Assembly (NCBI GenBank): GCA_021323655.1
Contig: JAJPKO010000039.1
Coordinates: 1-37,102 of the forward strand
Reading direction: 5' to 3'
DNA: 37,102 bases
Source: Acidobacteriaceae bacterium
Lineage (GTDB): Bacteria; Acidobacteriota; Terriglobia; Terriglobales; Acidobacteriaceae
Part shown: positions 13,993-22,791 of the stretch, piece after piece
Layout: each line of letters opens with the position of its first letter
Numbering within the stretch: position 1 is the first letter of the stretch
Position numbers and translations under genes: made by a program
The notes under the pieces: model-generated
Told to the model about the DNA's origin: nothing
Seen by the model: the letters and a program-made list of their open reading frames with translations, nothing else
The model's database searches: none

Positions 13993-16900
13993 ATGGGTCA
14001 AAAGGCCTCGAAGAAAACGACGATCTCTGCCGATCATCCGATCATCAGGCAATACTATTCGCTTCTTAAGGATTTTCAGGATCAGCGAGTCAAGCATGAG
14101 GGCGCTGTCAGCACCGCCTTTGAGAACATGCTCACCGCCCTTGCAAAGCAACGCGGGTGGATCTTCATTCCGCTTCTTTCGCTCAAGACGGGAAAACGGT
14201 TGGTCCCCGATGGCACGATCCGTGACGGGAACGGCTTGCCGCGCGGCTATTGGGAAGCGAAAGACACCGATGACAACCTCGACGAGGAAATCGCCAAGAA
14301 AAAGGCAAAAGGATACCCGCTGACGAACATCATTTTCGAGGATACGCGCGCCGCAGTGCTGTATCAGTCGAAGCAGGAGGTCATGCGCGTCGATCTTTCC
14401 GACGGCGCGCAGCTTGTCCGCCTGCTGCAACAGTTTTTCTCCTACATCGAACCCGACGTCGAAGGATTCGAGCGGGCCGTGGTGGAATTCAAGGATCGCG
14501 TTCCCGAACTGGCAAAGGGCCTGATGCACAAGATCAAGGAGGCCCACAAGTCGAATAAGAAGTTCATCGCAGCGTTTGAAGCGTTCTATACCCTCTGCCA
14601 GAATGCCATTGACCCCAAGGTGACCGTCGAAACTGTCGAAGAGATGCTGGTACAGCACCTCCTGACCGAACGCCTGTTCCGTACCATCTTCGACAATCCT
14701 GAATTCATCCAGCGCAACGCCATTGCGCGCGAGGTTGAGACGGTAATCGATGCGCTCGTGAGCAAGAGTTTCAGCCGAACCGAGTATCTCAAGAGCCTCG
14801 ACAGTTTCTACATCGCAATTGAGAATGCTGCGCGCACCCTGCCCGATTTCACGGATAAGCAACACTTCCTCAATACGGTCTACGAGCAGTTCTTCCAGGG
14901 GTATTCTACGCGCCTGGCCGATACGCACGGCATAGTCTATACGCCCCAGCCGATTGTCGATTTTATGTCCGCGAGTGTGGTTCATACACTCAAGGAGCAT
15001 TTCAGTAAGACGCTTGGCGAACCCAATGTCAACGTCCTCGATCCCTGCACCGGTACGGGCAACTTCATCGTCAATCTAGTCCGCCGTGTCCCGAAGCGCC
15101 ACCTGACGACGTTCTACAAAGATCAGCTTTTTGCTAACGAAATCCTGTTGCTCGGCTACTACATCGCGGCTCTCAACATCGAACATGCATACTACGAAAT
15201 CACGAATACCTACGAGGCGTTCGAGGGCCTCTGCTTCGTGGACACGCTGGACATTGCCGAGGCAAAGCAGGCGGGATTCGCCTTCCTGAACGAAGCCAAC
15301 ACCCAGCGCGTCGAGCGGCAAAAGCGCACGCCGATTACCGTGATCATCGGCAACCCGCCTTACAACATGGGGCAGAAGAGCGAGACGGAGAATAACAAGA
15401 ACCGTTCGTACAAGGTGATCGACTCTCGAATTCGCGAAACCTATGCCAAAGACTCCACTGCAACGCTGAAAAGCAAGTACTACGACCCCTATGTCCGCTT
15501 CTTCCGCTGGGCAGTGGATCGCCTCGGGGACAGGCCAGGCGTTGTCTGCTACGTCTCAAATAACAAGTTTGTGGACACACTCGACGGCATGCAGAAGCAC
15601 TTCCTGCGCGACTTTACCCGGATCTATCACATCGACTTGCATGGAGACGTGAACAAGGACCGCACCCTGAGCGGCACGCAGCACAATGTTTTCGGTATCA
15701 AGGTGGGTGTAGGTATAACCATTGCCGTGCGGCAGGAAGGCACGCGCGAGGATGATCATTCGCTCTACTATCACCGCGTCCCCGAGCGTTGGACCCGGAT
15801 GCAAAAGCTTGCCTGGCTTGCGGAGCTAGGCGATATGTCCAAAGTTCCTTGGGAAATCCTGCCGCCGAAAACCTGGCTCCAGCTCGAAACTGCTGGAGAA
15901 TTCAATACACTGGTTCCGCTTGGAACGAAGGAGACCAAAGCCGCGAAGCAGTTGACCAGTACCGACGCCGACGCGATATTCAAGAGCTATACCGTGGGCG
16001 TGCTCACAGCCCGCGATGATGTCGCTTATGACTTCAATCGCGAGGCGCTTGAACAGAGAATGCGCAAATTCGTCGAAGACTATAACGGCGAGGTGGACCG
16101 TTACAAGCGAGCGCAGCAGAAACAGAAAAAGAAAATCGATGTAGATGAGTTTGTGCACGTGGACCTGCTCAAATGGACCCACAATCTCAAGCAGGCGCTG
16201 GGCAATGGGCACTATGCGTCGGTCGGAGAGTCAAATTTCAGGCGCTCTCTGTACCGGCCGTTCTGCAAGAAATGGCTGTGTTTTGATCGCCTGCTCAATG
16301 AGCGTGTTTACCTGACACCGGCACTGTTCCCCAACGAAGAAGCGGAAGCCGAAAACGTCGTCATCTGCTGCACTACGCACACACAGATGCCGTTCATCTG
16401 CATGGTGACCAACTGCCTCCCGAATGAAGCTGTGGGTGGTCGAAACGGCCAGTGCTTCGGTTTCTATACCTATTCCGACGACGGGCATGTCAGGTCCGAG
16501 AACATAACGGACTGGGCGCTTCAGGAGCTCAGGGACCATTACGCAGACAGCGGCATCTCAAAGTGGGACATTTTCCACTACGTGTATGCCGTGTTGCATC
16601 ATCCGCTCTACCGTGAGCATTTCGCACAGAACCTCCGTAACGAAATCCCGCGCGTCCCGCTCGTGAAGGACTTCTGGAAATGCAGCGAAATAGGACGCCA
16701 GCTCAAGGAGCTGCATCTTGCCTACGAGTCCGTCTCTCCTCATGCGCTTGAGTGGAGGGAAAGTGCGACCGAACCGCTTTCCTACCGCGTCACGGAATCA
16801 ATGGTGTTGAGCAGGGAGCATGGTACGATCCGAGTCAACAGCTCTCTTACGCTCGCAGGGATTCCGGCAGAGGCTTTCGATTATGTACTTGGCACTCGGT

Positions 16901-17115
16901 CCGCGCTTGAGTGGGTCGTGGACCAGTACCACTACGACGCCGCCCCGGAATCCGACATCACATCCGACCCCAATGACCCGGAAGACGAAGAATTCATCGT
17001 TCGCCTGATCGAACGCGTGACGACGGTGAGCCTATCAACCGTGAAGCTGGTGAAGCAGCTCCCGCTGAGCATTGAATTTGTAGGCCTCAATTCAGCCAAG
17101 ACGATCGAAGCCTAA
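13993..17115 (+). CDS. Single-chain type ISP / IIG restriction-modification protein
   Basis: This is a 1040-residue protein. Its N-terminus carries a PD-(D/E)xK nuclease signature (PDG at 72-74, YWEAK at 86-90 with E88 and K90). A helical linker leads to an N6-adenine methyltransferase with motif I DPCTGTG (about 349-355) and motif IV NPPY (about 454-457). The C-terminal 500 residues match the type ISP specificity region (LHGDVNKDRT, RRSLYRPFCKKW). No helicase domain is seen between nuclease and methylase, so it is closer to type IIG than to full type ISP enzymes such as LlaGI. ATG 13993 is preferred over TTG 13963. The SIR2 gene starts 77 bases after its stop. Confidence 0.87.
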   Translation: MGQKASKKTTISADHPIIRQYYSLLKDFQDQRVKHEGAVSTAFENMLTALAKQRGWIFIPLLSLKTGKRLVPDGTIRDGNGLPRGYWEAKDTDDNLDEEIAKKKAKGYPLTNIIFEDTRAAVLYQSKQEVMRVDLSDGAQLVRLLQQFFSYIEPDVEGFERAVVEFKDRVPELAKGLMHKIKEAHKSNKKFIAAFEAFYTLCQNAIDPKVTVETVEEMLVQHLLTERLFRTIFDNPEFIQRNAIAREVETVIDALVSKSFSRTEYLKSLDSFYIAIENAARTLPDFTDKQHFLNTVYEQFFQGYSTRLADTHGIVYTPQPIVDFMSASVVHTLKEHFSKTLGEPNVNVLDPCTGTGNFIVNLVRRVPKRHLTTFYKDQLFANEILLLGYYIAALNIEHAYYEITNTYEAFEGLCFVDTLDIAEAKQAGFAFLNEANTQRVERQKRTPITVIIGNPPYNMGQKSETENNKNRSYKVIDSRIRETYAKDSTATLKSKYYDPYVRFFRWAVDRLGDRPGVVCYVSNNKFVDTLDGMQKHFLRDFTRIYHIDLHGDVNKDRTLSGTQHNVFGIKVGVGITIAVRQEGTREDDHSLYYHRVPERWTRMQKLAWLAELGDMSKVPWEILPPKTWLQLETAGEFNTLVPLGTKETKAAKQLTSTDADAIFKSYTVGVLTARDDVAYDFNREALEQRMRKFVEDYNGEVDRYKRAQQKQKKKIDVDEFVHVDLLKWTHNLKQALGNGHYASVGESNFRRSLYRPFCKKWLCFDRLLNERVYLTPALFPNEEAEAENVVICCTTHTQMPFICMVTNCLPNEAVGGRNGQCFGFYTYSDDGHVRSENITDWALQELRDHYADSGISKWDIFHYVYAVLHHPLYREHFAQNLRNEIPRVPLVKDFWKCSEIGRQLKELHLAYESVSPHALEWRESATEPLSYRVTESMVLSREHGTIRVNSSLTLAGIPAEAFDYVLGTRSALEWVVDQYHYDAAPESDITSDPNDPEDEEFIVRLIERVTTVSLSTVKLVKQLPLSIEFVGLNSAKTIEA

Positions 17116-17192
17116 GAAATTGCCTACGGCGGGGCTTCGGTAGAATTGCTACATTCTCTTGTATTTGCGCAATCGTTGCTTGAGGTTCGAGC

Positions 17193-19766
17193 GTGTCAGA
17201 GATTACTGGCAACAAGGAAGCCGTAGCCACTCTTGGGCCGCTTCTGCGGACCACTGATGAGCCGTGTCCGCTCATTTTGCTCGGGGCAGGGGCCTCGTTC
17301 CGGTCCGGTGTCCCGACCGCAGCGGACGCCGTGAAACAGATCGCGCGACTTGTTTACTCCGAGCGAGAGCTAAACAATGCGCGCCCGCCGGAACGGGTGA
17401 AGCCGTCCGAATGGGAGTCCTGGTTGCACGGATTCGACTGGTTCGTTGCGGGACCTGACCGGCTTGCTGAGAATTTTCCTCTTGCCGTAGAACATCTGCT
17501 GGTTCCCGCAGAATTCCGTAAGCGCGTCCTGCTCGACCTGATGCGCCCGGTAAACGGGATCAGCAGCGGTTACAAAACTCTTGCCGACTTCGTCATGCGC
17601 GGACTTATTCGCACGATGCTGACGACGAACTTCGATACCTGCCTCCCCGATGCGCTGCGGGAGCGCCAGCCCCATATCAGACACATTCACGAAGTAAACC
17701 GCGGTCCCGGCGACTACGATCAGTTCAATATCTACGGCAAGTGCCAGATAGTCTGGCTGCACGGTCGAGCGGAGCAGTATTCAGATAAGAATTCATCCGG
17801 GGAGGTGGGCGCGCTCGATCCGGGCCTCATTTCTCTGATTCGCCCGATGCTTAACGCATCGCCCATCATCGTCATGGGCTACCGCGGCTCTGAGCCTTCC
17901 ATTATGGAGGGTCTCTTCGGACAGAGTAAGGAAGGTCGCCTCGACTTTCCCAATGGAGTCTACTGGTGCACGCGGCATGGCGAAACACTGCACCCGAATG
18001 TCGAGGCGTTCGCTCGCCGCCTAGACTCCAACTTTCGGCCCCTCAGGATTGACGGATTCGATGAATTATTCGCGGATCTCGCCAAGGAACTCGCCGGTCA
18101 TGACCGCTATACGATCGCCTCCGCCGGCAACAGAACCGTACACGACATTCAGGCCTTCGACGAGCGCGTCACTCCTAAAGCAACGCTCGATGACCTCGAT
18201 TTGGATCTGGCACTCTCGATTCTCGGGGAATACTGCAAGAAGCTCGGCAGGGCGTCGCTTACGCGCGAAGTCCTTCTCCCGCTGATGCGCGAGCAGGGGC
18301 TTATCATTGCAAATTCCAGCGGCGATGAAGTGACTGCCGGAGCCTTGCTGCTTTTCGGAAAACGAACGCAGGATTTCTTCCCGCATGCCGTAGTGGCGCT
18401 TACGGAAGCAGGTAAGAAACGTGAGATTTATGAGGGCAATCTCATCGCGCAACACCGGGCGCTGCTGGAGAAGCTCGAAAGCGCCGATGTGAATCCGCAG
18501 CTTAAGCTCAAGAAACGCCGCCAGCATACGGATCAGCCTGCCTATCCTCCACGCGCTCTGGTTGAAGTGCTTGTGAACATGCTCGTTCATCGTGATTATG
18601 AGATCGCGGAGCCATCCACGATTGAACTGATTCCGGGCTCCGACATTGTGTTCACGAATCCTGGTGCACTGACTCAAAAAGTCGCGGGCAAGGTCACGCT
18701 ACAGAATGACGGGCGCATCATTATTTCCGAGGGTGTAACCGATCAGCGAAATCCCTCCCTTTGCGACATTTTCTTTGGCATCAGCGCAATGGAGCGGGCG
18801 GGGACGGGCCTTATCGACGTGGGCGAGCTGACGCTCGCAGGAGGTGGAGGTTCCGCGTTCTACCACAACCCAGCGGAATCGCGATTCAAAGCCGTCATCG
18901 CCCAGCCGATGGCCTCTGCCGGATCACGCGGCGTAGCGCGCTCCAGCGTGCCAACGGGATTTTACATCATCAATGTTCTTCCCTTTAGTGTCATTCCCCG
19001 GAACGTCTCGATTGTGCGGCTGACCACACCGTTGCGCTACCGGCCGCAGACAATCGCACTCGCAGACTGTGGAACCTTCGTGGACCGGGGAACGGAACTC
19101 TGGAGTTTTGTCCCACTGCTCATACTGACGCAGCTGCTCGGCCCAATCGTGGACCTGAAAGCCAGCCAGTCAAAGCCTCGATCCGAAATCGAGTCCTCGA
19201 CCGATGACAAGCGGGTTCTCTCTTGGCTTCTGCGCAAGCATTTCGAGTATGAGCTTGAGTCCTTTGAAGACGAGCACGGACTGATCCTCGAATGTGGCCG
19301 CAAGCATCGGGCTTACTTTGCAGGCAAGGACAAGGGACCGCGCACGATTGTCTGGAACAGTTCACAGAAGCGTGGGAACCGGCGAGAAGTGGTCAAGCGA
19401 CGGGCCGAGGCGCCGCGAGCGTGGTTTGAAAACGAGGGCTTCGGCTACGAGATCGTTGATATGGGTGGAACCTGGTGCGTCCGCATCAAGCCCTTCTACA
19501 TGTTCACCGGTCACGACGCTTTTACGCCGCTGCCCGCATTCACGCGCGCAGCGAAGGCGACGCGCCGCATCAAATTTGATCGCAACAAAAGCGTCGAGGC
19601 TGACCTGACATTCTGGGCGAGCTTCCTCGGCCGGGGAGCCGAAACAATGAACGTCGGGGATCTCCACGTTGACGACCTCTTGATTGATATGAACTTTTTG
19701 ACTGTGGAAGTGCCGGAAATAGGATTGAGCAATGACCCTGGACATACGAATCGAATGTCTGCCTGA
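17193..19766 (+). CDS. SIR2 - RecG-like HATPase - APAZ fusion (short pAgo partner)
   Basis: This 857-residue protein has three parts. Residues 1-300 are a SIR2-like NADase: GAGAS at 31-35, SGVP at 38-41, TTNFD at 144-148 and the catalytic His in WLHG (H190). Residues about 330-575 resemble the C-terminal half of AlbA_2/RecG-like proteins with a HATPase_c_4 fold: GALLLFGK, then LVEVLVNMLVHRDY (456-469), TDQRNP (516-521) and ERAGTGL (534-540). Residues about 585-845 fit APAZ, the domain that binds short pAgo and guide/target. The GTG start has GAGG upstream. It overlaps the pAgo gene by 35 bases. In SPARSA systems the SIR2-APAZ subunit destroys NAD+ on target recognition. The middle module is not part of the usual short SIR2-APAZ. 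Confidence 0.82.
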   Translation: MSEITGNKEAVATLGPLLRTTDEPCPLILLGAGASFRSGVPTAADAVKQIARLVYSERELNNARPPERVKPSEWESWLHGFDWFVAGPDRLAENFPLAVEHLLVPAEFRKRVLLDLMRPVNGISSGYKTLADFVMRGLIRTMLTTNFDTCLPDALRERQPHIRHIHEVNRGPGDYDQFNIYGKCQIVWLHGRAEQYSDKNSSGEVGALDPGLISLIRPMLNASPIIVMGYRGSEPSIMEGLFGQSKEGRLDFPNGVYWCTRHGETLHPNVEAFARRLDSNFRPLRIDGFDELFADLAKELAGHDRYTIASAGNRTVHDIQAFDERVTPKATLDDLDLDLALSILGEYCKKLGRASLTREVLLPLMREQGLIIANSSGDEVTAGALLLFGKRTQDFFPHAVVALTEAGKKREIYEGNLIAQHRALLEKLESADVNPQLKLKKRRQHTDQPAYPPRALVEVLVNMLVHRDYEIAEPSTIELIPGSDIVFTNPGALTQKVAGKVTLQNDGRIIISEGVTDQRNPSLCDIFFGISAMERAGTGLIDVGELTLAGGGGSAFYHNPAESRFKAVIAQPMASAGSRGVARSSVPTGFYIINVLPFSVIPRNVSIVRLTTPLRYRPQTIALADCGTFVDRGTELWSFVPLLILTQLLGPIVDLKASQSKPRSEIESSTDDKRVLSWLLRKHFEYELESFEDEHGLILECGRKHRAYFAGKDKGPRTIVWNSSQKRGNRREVVKRRAEAPRAWFENEGFGYEIVDMGGTWCVRIKPFYMFTGHDAFTPLPAFTRAAKATRRIKFDRNKSVEADLTFWASFLGRGAETMNVGDLHVDDLLIDMNFLTVEVPEIGLSNDPGHTNRMSA

Positions 19767-21234
19767 ACCCAACTTGCTCTTCGGCTCCAATGAGAAGGGT
19801 GTGGAGCCTCGCCGCATAATGGCAAAGCACGGGGCAGCGGATAAATCCGCGCCACGGGAGCTGCGCATTGGCATTGTCGGACCTGCAGCGGAAGTGCAGC
19901 TCGCACGAGCATGGCTGCCGCGACTCAACCGTATGGCGATTGCACGGGAAAAGAGCGCCCGCCGCTACCCAAATTGGCCGGGGGCGCAACAAGCACTCGG
20001 GGTCACGTTCGTCATAGAGGACCGCTTCGTCCGGGCTATTGATGAGGAACGGCTGAACCTCGCCTTGCATCGCACATCGTCTGTTGAAAAGTTCGACGAG
20101 CTGGTCGAACTCTTCGACGCAAGAATCCAGAGTTTCTTCGGCGACGCGCGGCCAGACTGCATCATCGTCTGCCTTCCCGATGAACTTGCCGACATGCGTA
20201 TCAGTAATCCCAGGCTTTCCGCGCAGGAGCGTGAGGCGTTAGAGCGGCTGCAACAGGAGGAAGAGCAAGAGCAGATGTCCCTCTTTCAGCCGACACCGGA
20301 AGAGCTCAAGGCGGCGGAAGAACTCCGAACACAGGCTGAGGATCTGCTTTTCCGCACGTTTTACCGTGCTTTGAAGGCAAGGATAATGACCCACCAGAAT
20401 CCCGTGCCGGTGCAAGTGATGCGCCGCGACACATTTCTGCGGGCGGATGACGAGGGACAGAGCAATGCAACACGGGCTTGGAATTTGGCAACGTCACTCT
20501 TTTACAAATCAGGGCATGAACCGTGGCGTCCGGCCGACCTGCCAGGTAATACATGCTTCATCGGCGTTTCCTTCCACCATTTGAAGCGGCGCGAGGGAGA
20601 TGTAGTTTACGCCAGCGTGGCGCAAGCATTTTCCAATGAAATTGAACCGTTCGCCCTCAAGGGCTCGCTTGTGCCCCATGAACAACGTCGGGAACGTCAG
20701 CCTTATCTCAACGAAGAGCAGGCTGCGACTCTAATTAAGGAGGTACTCGATAAGTACGAGGCGCTAGCGGGCATGCTTCCCACGCGCGTCGTCGTTCACA
20801 AGACGAGCATGTACCAGCCTGAAGAGGAGGCAGGATTCCGCTCCGCCGCAGAGTCTCGCGTTCCGGCATGCGATCTCGTGTGGATGCGCAGTACGGCATT
20901 CAGGCTCATCCGCAAAGGTATGCAGGAGCCCTGGCGCGGCACGCTCTGCAACGTCGGCGAAGAGGCCTATCTGTTTACCATGGGTTACGTCTCGTGGTGG
21001 GATGAATATCCTGGACCGCATATTCCCGCCCCCCTTGAAATCGGAGCATGCGGAAAGACGGACATTCGCGAGCGGGCACGCGAACTGCTGGCGTTGACCA
21101 AAATGAACTGGAATTCCAGCGAGGGGCTGGGGCGCTATCCTATTACCATTTCATTCGCGCGCAAAGTCGGCATGTTGATGACGGAACTTTCCGACAATCA
21201 AATACCTAACCCGTCATACCGCTTTTACATGTAA
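19732..21234 (+). CDS. Short prokaryotic Argonaute (MID-PIWI)
   Basis: This 500-residue protein lacks N and PAZ domains, as in short pAgos. The MID region is at about 40-160 (ELRIGIVG near 43-50, PDCIIVCLPDELAD at 141-154). A Glu/Gln-rich helical insertion lies at about 165-205. PIWI occupies about 270-490, with CFIGVSFH (275-282), RVVVHKTSMY (352-361) and ITISFARKVG (471-480). The first PIWI catalytic Asp is replaced by Ser (IGVS, S280), so it is most likely slicer-inactive, the rule for short pAgos. It would use a guide to detect invader nucleic acid and switch on its APAZ partner. ATG 19732 lies inside the SIR2-APAZ gene, with AGGA upstream. Confidence 0.88.
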   Translation: MTLDIRIECLPEPNLLFGSNEKGVEPRRIMAKHGAADKSAPRELRIGIVGPAAEVQLARAWLPRLNRMAIAREKSARRYPNWPGAQQALGVTFVIEDRFVRAIDEERLNLALHRTSSVEKFDELVELFDARIQSFFGDARPDCIIVCLPDELADMRISNPRLSAQEREALERLQQEEEQEQMSLFQPTPEELKAAEELRTQAEDLLFRTFYRALKARIMTHQNPVPVQVMRRDTFLRADDEGQSNATRAWNLATSLFYKSGHEPWRPADLPGNTCFIGVSFHHLKRREGDVVYASVAQAFSNEIEPFALKGSLVPHEQRRERQPYLNEEQAATLIKEVLDKYEALAGMLPTRVVVHKTSMYQPEEEAGFRSAAESRVPACDLVWMRSTAFRLIRKGMQEPWRGTLCNVGEEAYLFTMGYVSWWDEYPGPHIPAPLEIGACGKTDIRERARELLALTKMNWNSSEGLGRYPITISFARKVGMLMTELSDNQIPNPSYRFYM

Positions 21235-21247
21235 TCGGACCTTTGCG

Positions 21248-21853
21248 ATGAGCCAGCCAGAAGTATTCATAATCGAGTCACTCGGCTTTGATGACGAGCG
21301 TGCAGGACGCTTCGAGGGGCAAATTGTCTCCAAAATTCTCGCGCTTAGCGACAAGAAATGCGAATACTGCTATATCCGTACAAAACGTGAATTCAAGGAA
21401 CTGTTGAAACAGTTCGAGTCCTCCTCATACCGCTACCTTCATTTGTCTTGCCACGGTGAACCCGGAGCAATCCACACAACACTCGACAAAATACCCTTCG
21501 ATGAGCTCGGACCGCTGATTAAGCCATATCTGCGCAAACGGCGTCTTTTCATGTCCGCCTGCTCCGCGACCAATCGCGCTCTTGCGGATAGCATCATGCC
21601 CCGCTCTGGGTGTTATTCGATCTTGGGACCGAATCAGGACATCTTTTTTAGTGATGCTGCAGTGCTTTGGTCCTCGTTTTACCACGTTATGTTCAACGCG
21701 GACTCGGACGCGATGAAGTACAAGACCATCAAGGCGAAAGCACAGGAAGCATCCGATATGTACCGCGTTAAACTCACGCTTATCGGTCACGATCAGGACA
21801 ATTCCAAAGGCTTTACGATAAAGAGCATCGCTCCGAGAAAAGAACCCATATAG
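21248..21853 (+). CDS. Caspase/CHAT-like protease linked to the pAgo operon
   Basis: This 201-residue protein shows a His motif YLHLSCHG (H69) and, 36 residues later, a Cys motif LFMSACSA (C105), each ending a hydrophobic strand. This is the dyad layout of CHAT and caspase-like folds. GCYSILGPNQDIFFSDA follows, like the post-Cys region of CHAT proteins. No TPR or other sensor domain is present, so it is a bare protease. It starts 13 bases after the pAgo stop, in the same direction, so it is very likely co-transcribed. Its activator and substrate are unknown; candidates are the APAZ protein, the pAgo or a host protein. Confidence 0.72.
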   Translation: MSQPEVFIIESLGFDDERAGRFEGQIVSKILALSDKKCEYCYIRTKREFKELLKQFESSSYRYLHLSCHGEPGAIHTTLDKIPFDELGPLIKPYLRKRRLFMSACSATNRALADSIMPRSGCYSILGPNQDIFFSDAAVLWSSFYHVMFNADSDAMKYKTIKAKAQEASDMYRVKLTLIGHDQDNSKGFTIKSIAPRKEPI

Positions 21854-21891
21854 AGACGTGACTATCCGTTTCGTGAGAGCAAGGGCAACGC

Positions 21892-22482
21892 TTACGGTTT
21901 GACATCAAAGACAGCTCCCCGCTCATCGACCAAGGCAATCTCAATTCCCGCATCGCGCGCACGGGTTGCCAGCTTTTGCGCGAGCTTTAGGGTCGTTTCT
22001 GTGTTGGGTACGACCGCAACCTGCCTGCCGCCCTTTTCACGTGCCATCAGCAGCCCAACGGCTTCACAGAGACCCTTACGCAACCGCGATTTCTGTCCCG
22101 CATGGCTCGTGTTGACGATTCCGCCCTTGCACTCCGCAATGATCGATCCATCGTCGGTCTTTGCGACAACGTCTCCCTTTCCAGGCGTTGACGTGACGAC
22201 GATGGTCTTCTGGCCATCTCTGTATGTTCCGCAGTAGGTAGTTGTGCCTTGGGACTCTTTCAGCGCAAAGCCCCGCGCCGACAGCCACCGTACAATTTCA
22301 AAACGCTTTGCGTGCTCGCCATCCGGATGAAGCTCGATCTTCTGGAGTTGCGGCACAGTGCGCAGCAAATGCATTCCATAGGCGAGCATCACCGCTGCTT
22401 CAGTTAAGTGCCGCTCTTTGCCTTCGCACTTGCCGCGCCTGTTTGTCGGAGGATCAAGTTCGACAATCAGATCATCAAACAC
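21892..22482 (-). CDS. Predicted PD-(D/E)xK nuclease convergent with the pAgo operon
   Basis: In this 196-residue protein the segment GKGDVVAKTDDGSIIAECKG at 101-120 gives D104, E117 and K119, a clean PD-(D/E)xK active-site pattern as in Mrr- or Holliday-resolvase-like nucleases. The N-terminal half is helical. A GTG start at 22482 follows GGAGG. It lies 38 bases from the end of the caspase-like gene but on the other strand, so it has its own promoter. A defence role is inferred from position; it could also belong to the element backbone. Confidence 0.6.
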   Translation of the reverse strand: MFDDLIVELDPPTNRRGKCEGKERHLTEAAVMLAYGMHLLRTVPQLQKIELHPDGEHAKRFEIVRWLSARGFALKESQGTTTYCGTYRDGQKTIVVTSTPGKGDVVAKTDDGSIIAECKGGIVNTSHAGQKSRLRKGLCEAVGLLMAREKGGRQVAVVPNTETTLKLAQKLATRARDAGIEIALVDERGAVFDVKP

Positions 22483-22497
22483 CGCAGTACCTCCCGC

Positions 22498-22602
22498 CTA
22501 GGATACATCCCCACCTAACAGCTCCGGCCCGAGACACCACTTCTTAGGATCGACGAGCAGGCGGAACTGATACGTCACACCGATGCGGCGCTTTGCCGTC
22601 AC
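22498..22602 (-). CDS. Possible small gene upstream of the nuclease
   Basis: A short frame ends 15 bases before the nuclease start and reads TYQFRLLVDPKKWCLGPELL near its end. The peptide looks protein-like, but the start is unclear: GTG 22602 is one option, and the frame is open to 22743. On the same strand, 22611-22712 encodes a 33-residue peptide (ALTKRLSVEIGVSLSELI) that resembles the N-terminus of a ribbon-helix-helix antitoxin and then stops. The two may be pieces of a broken gene. Apart from these, the stretch 22483-22791 shows nothing. Confidence 0.25.
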   Translation of the reverse strand: MTAKRRIGVTYQFRLLVDPKKWCLGPELLGGDVS

Positions 22603-22791
22603 CCTGCGCCTTAGATCAGTTCGGAAAGACTGACGCCGATTTCTACACTGAGACGTTTCGTCAGAGCCAATGCCTTTGCGTCCGGCCTGCGAATTGCGCG
22701 ATTGTCTCTCATGGTCTAATGTTGGCAGTTTCGATGGACCCAATTACGGCTTGCCCGGAGAAGGCCAGTCGGTAACGCTTGCTCAATACGC

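Noticed and set aside
13990-15000. 336-residue minus-strand reading frame
   Set aside because: It is fully antisense to the nuclease/methylase gene, whose motifs are clear; the antisense product has no recognisable pattern.
17116-17192. CTAC...GTAG hairpin after the restriction gene as a terminator
   Set aside because: The stem is only four bases and no T run follows.
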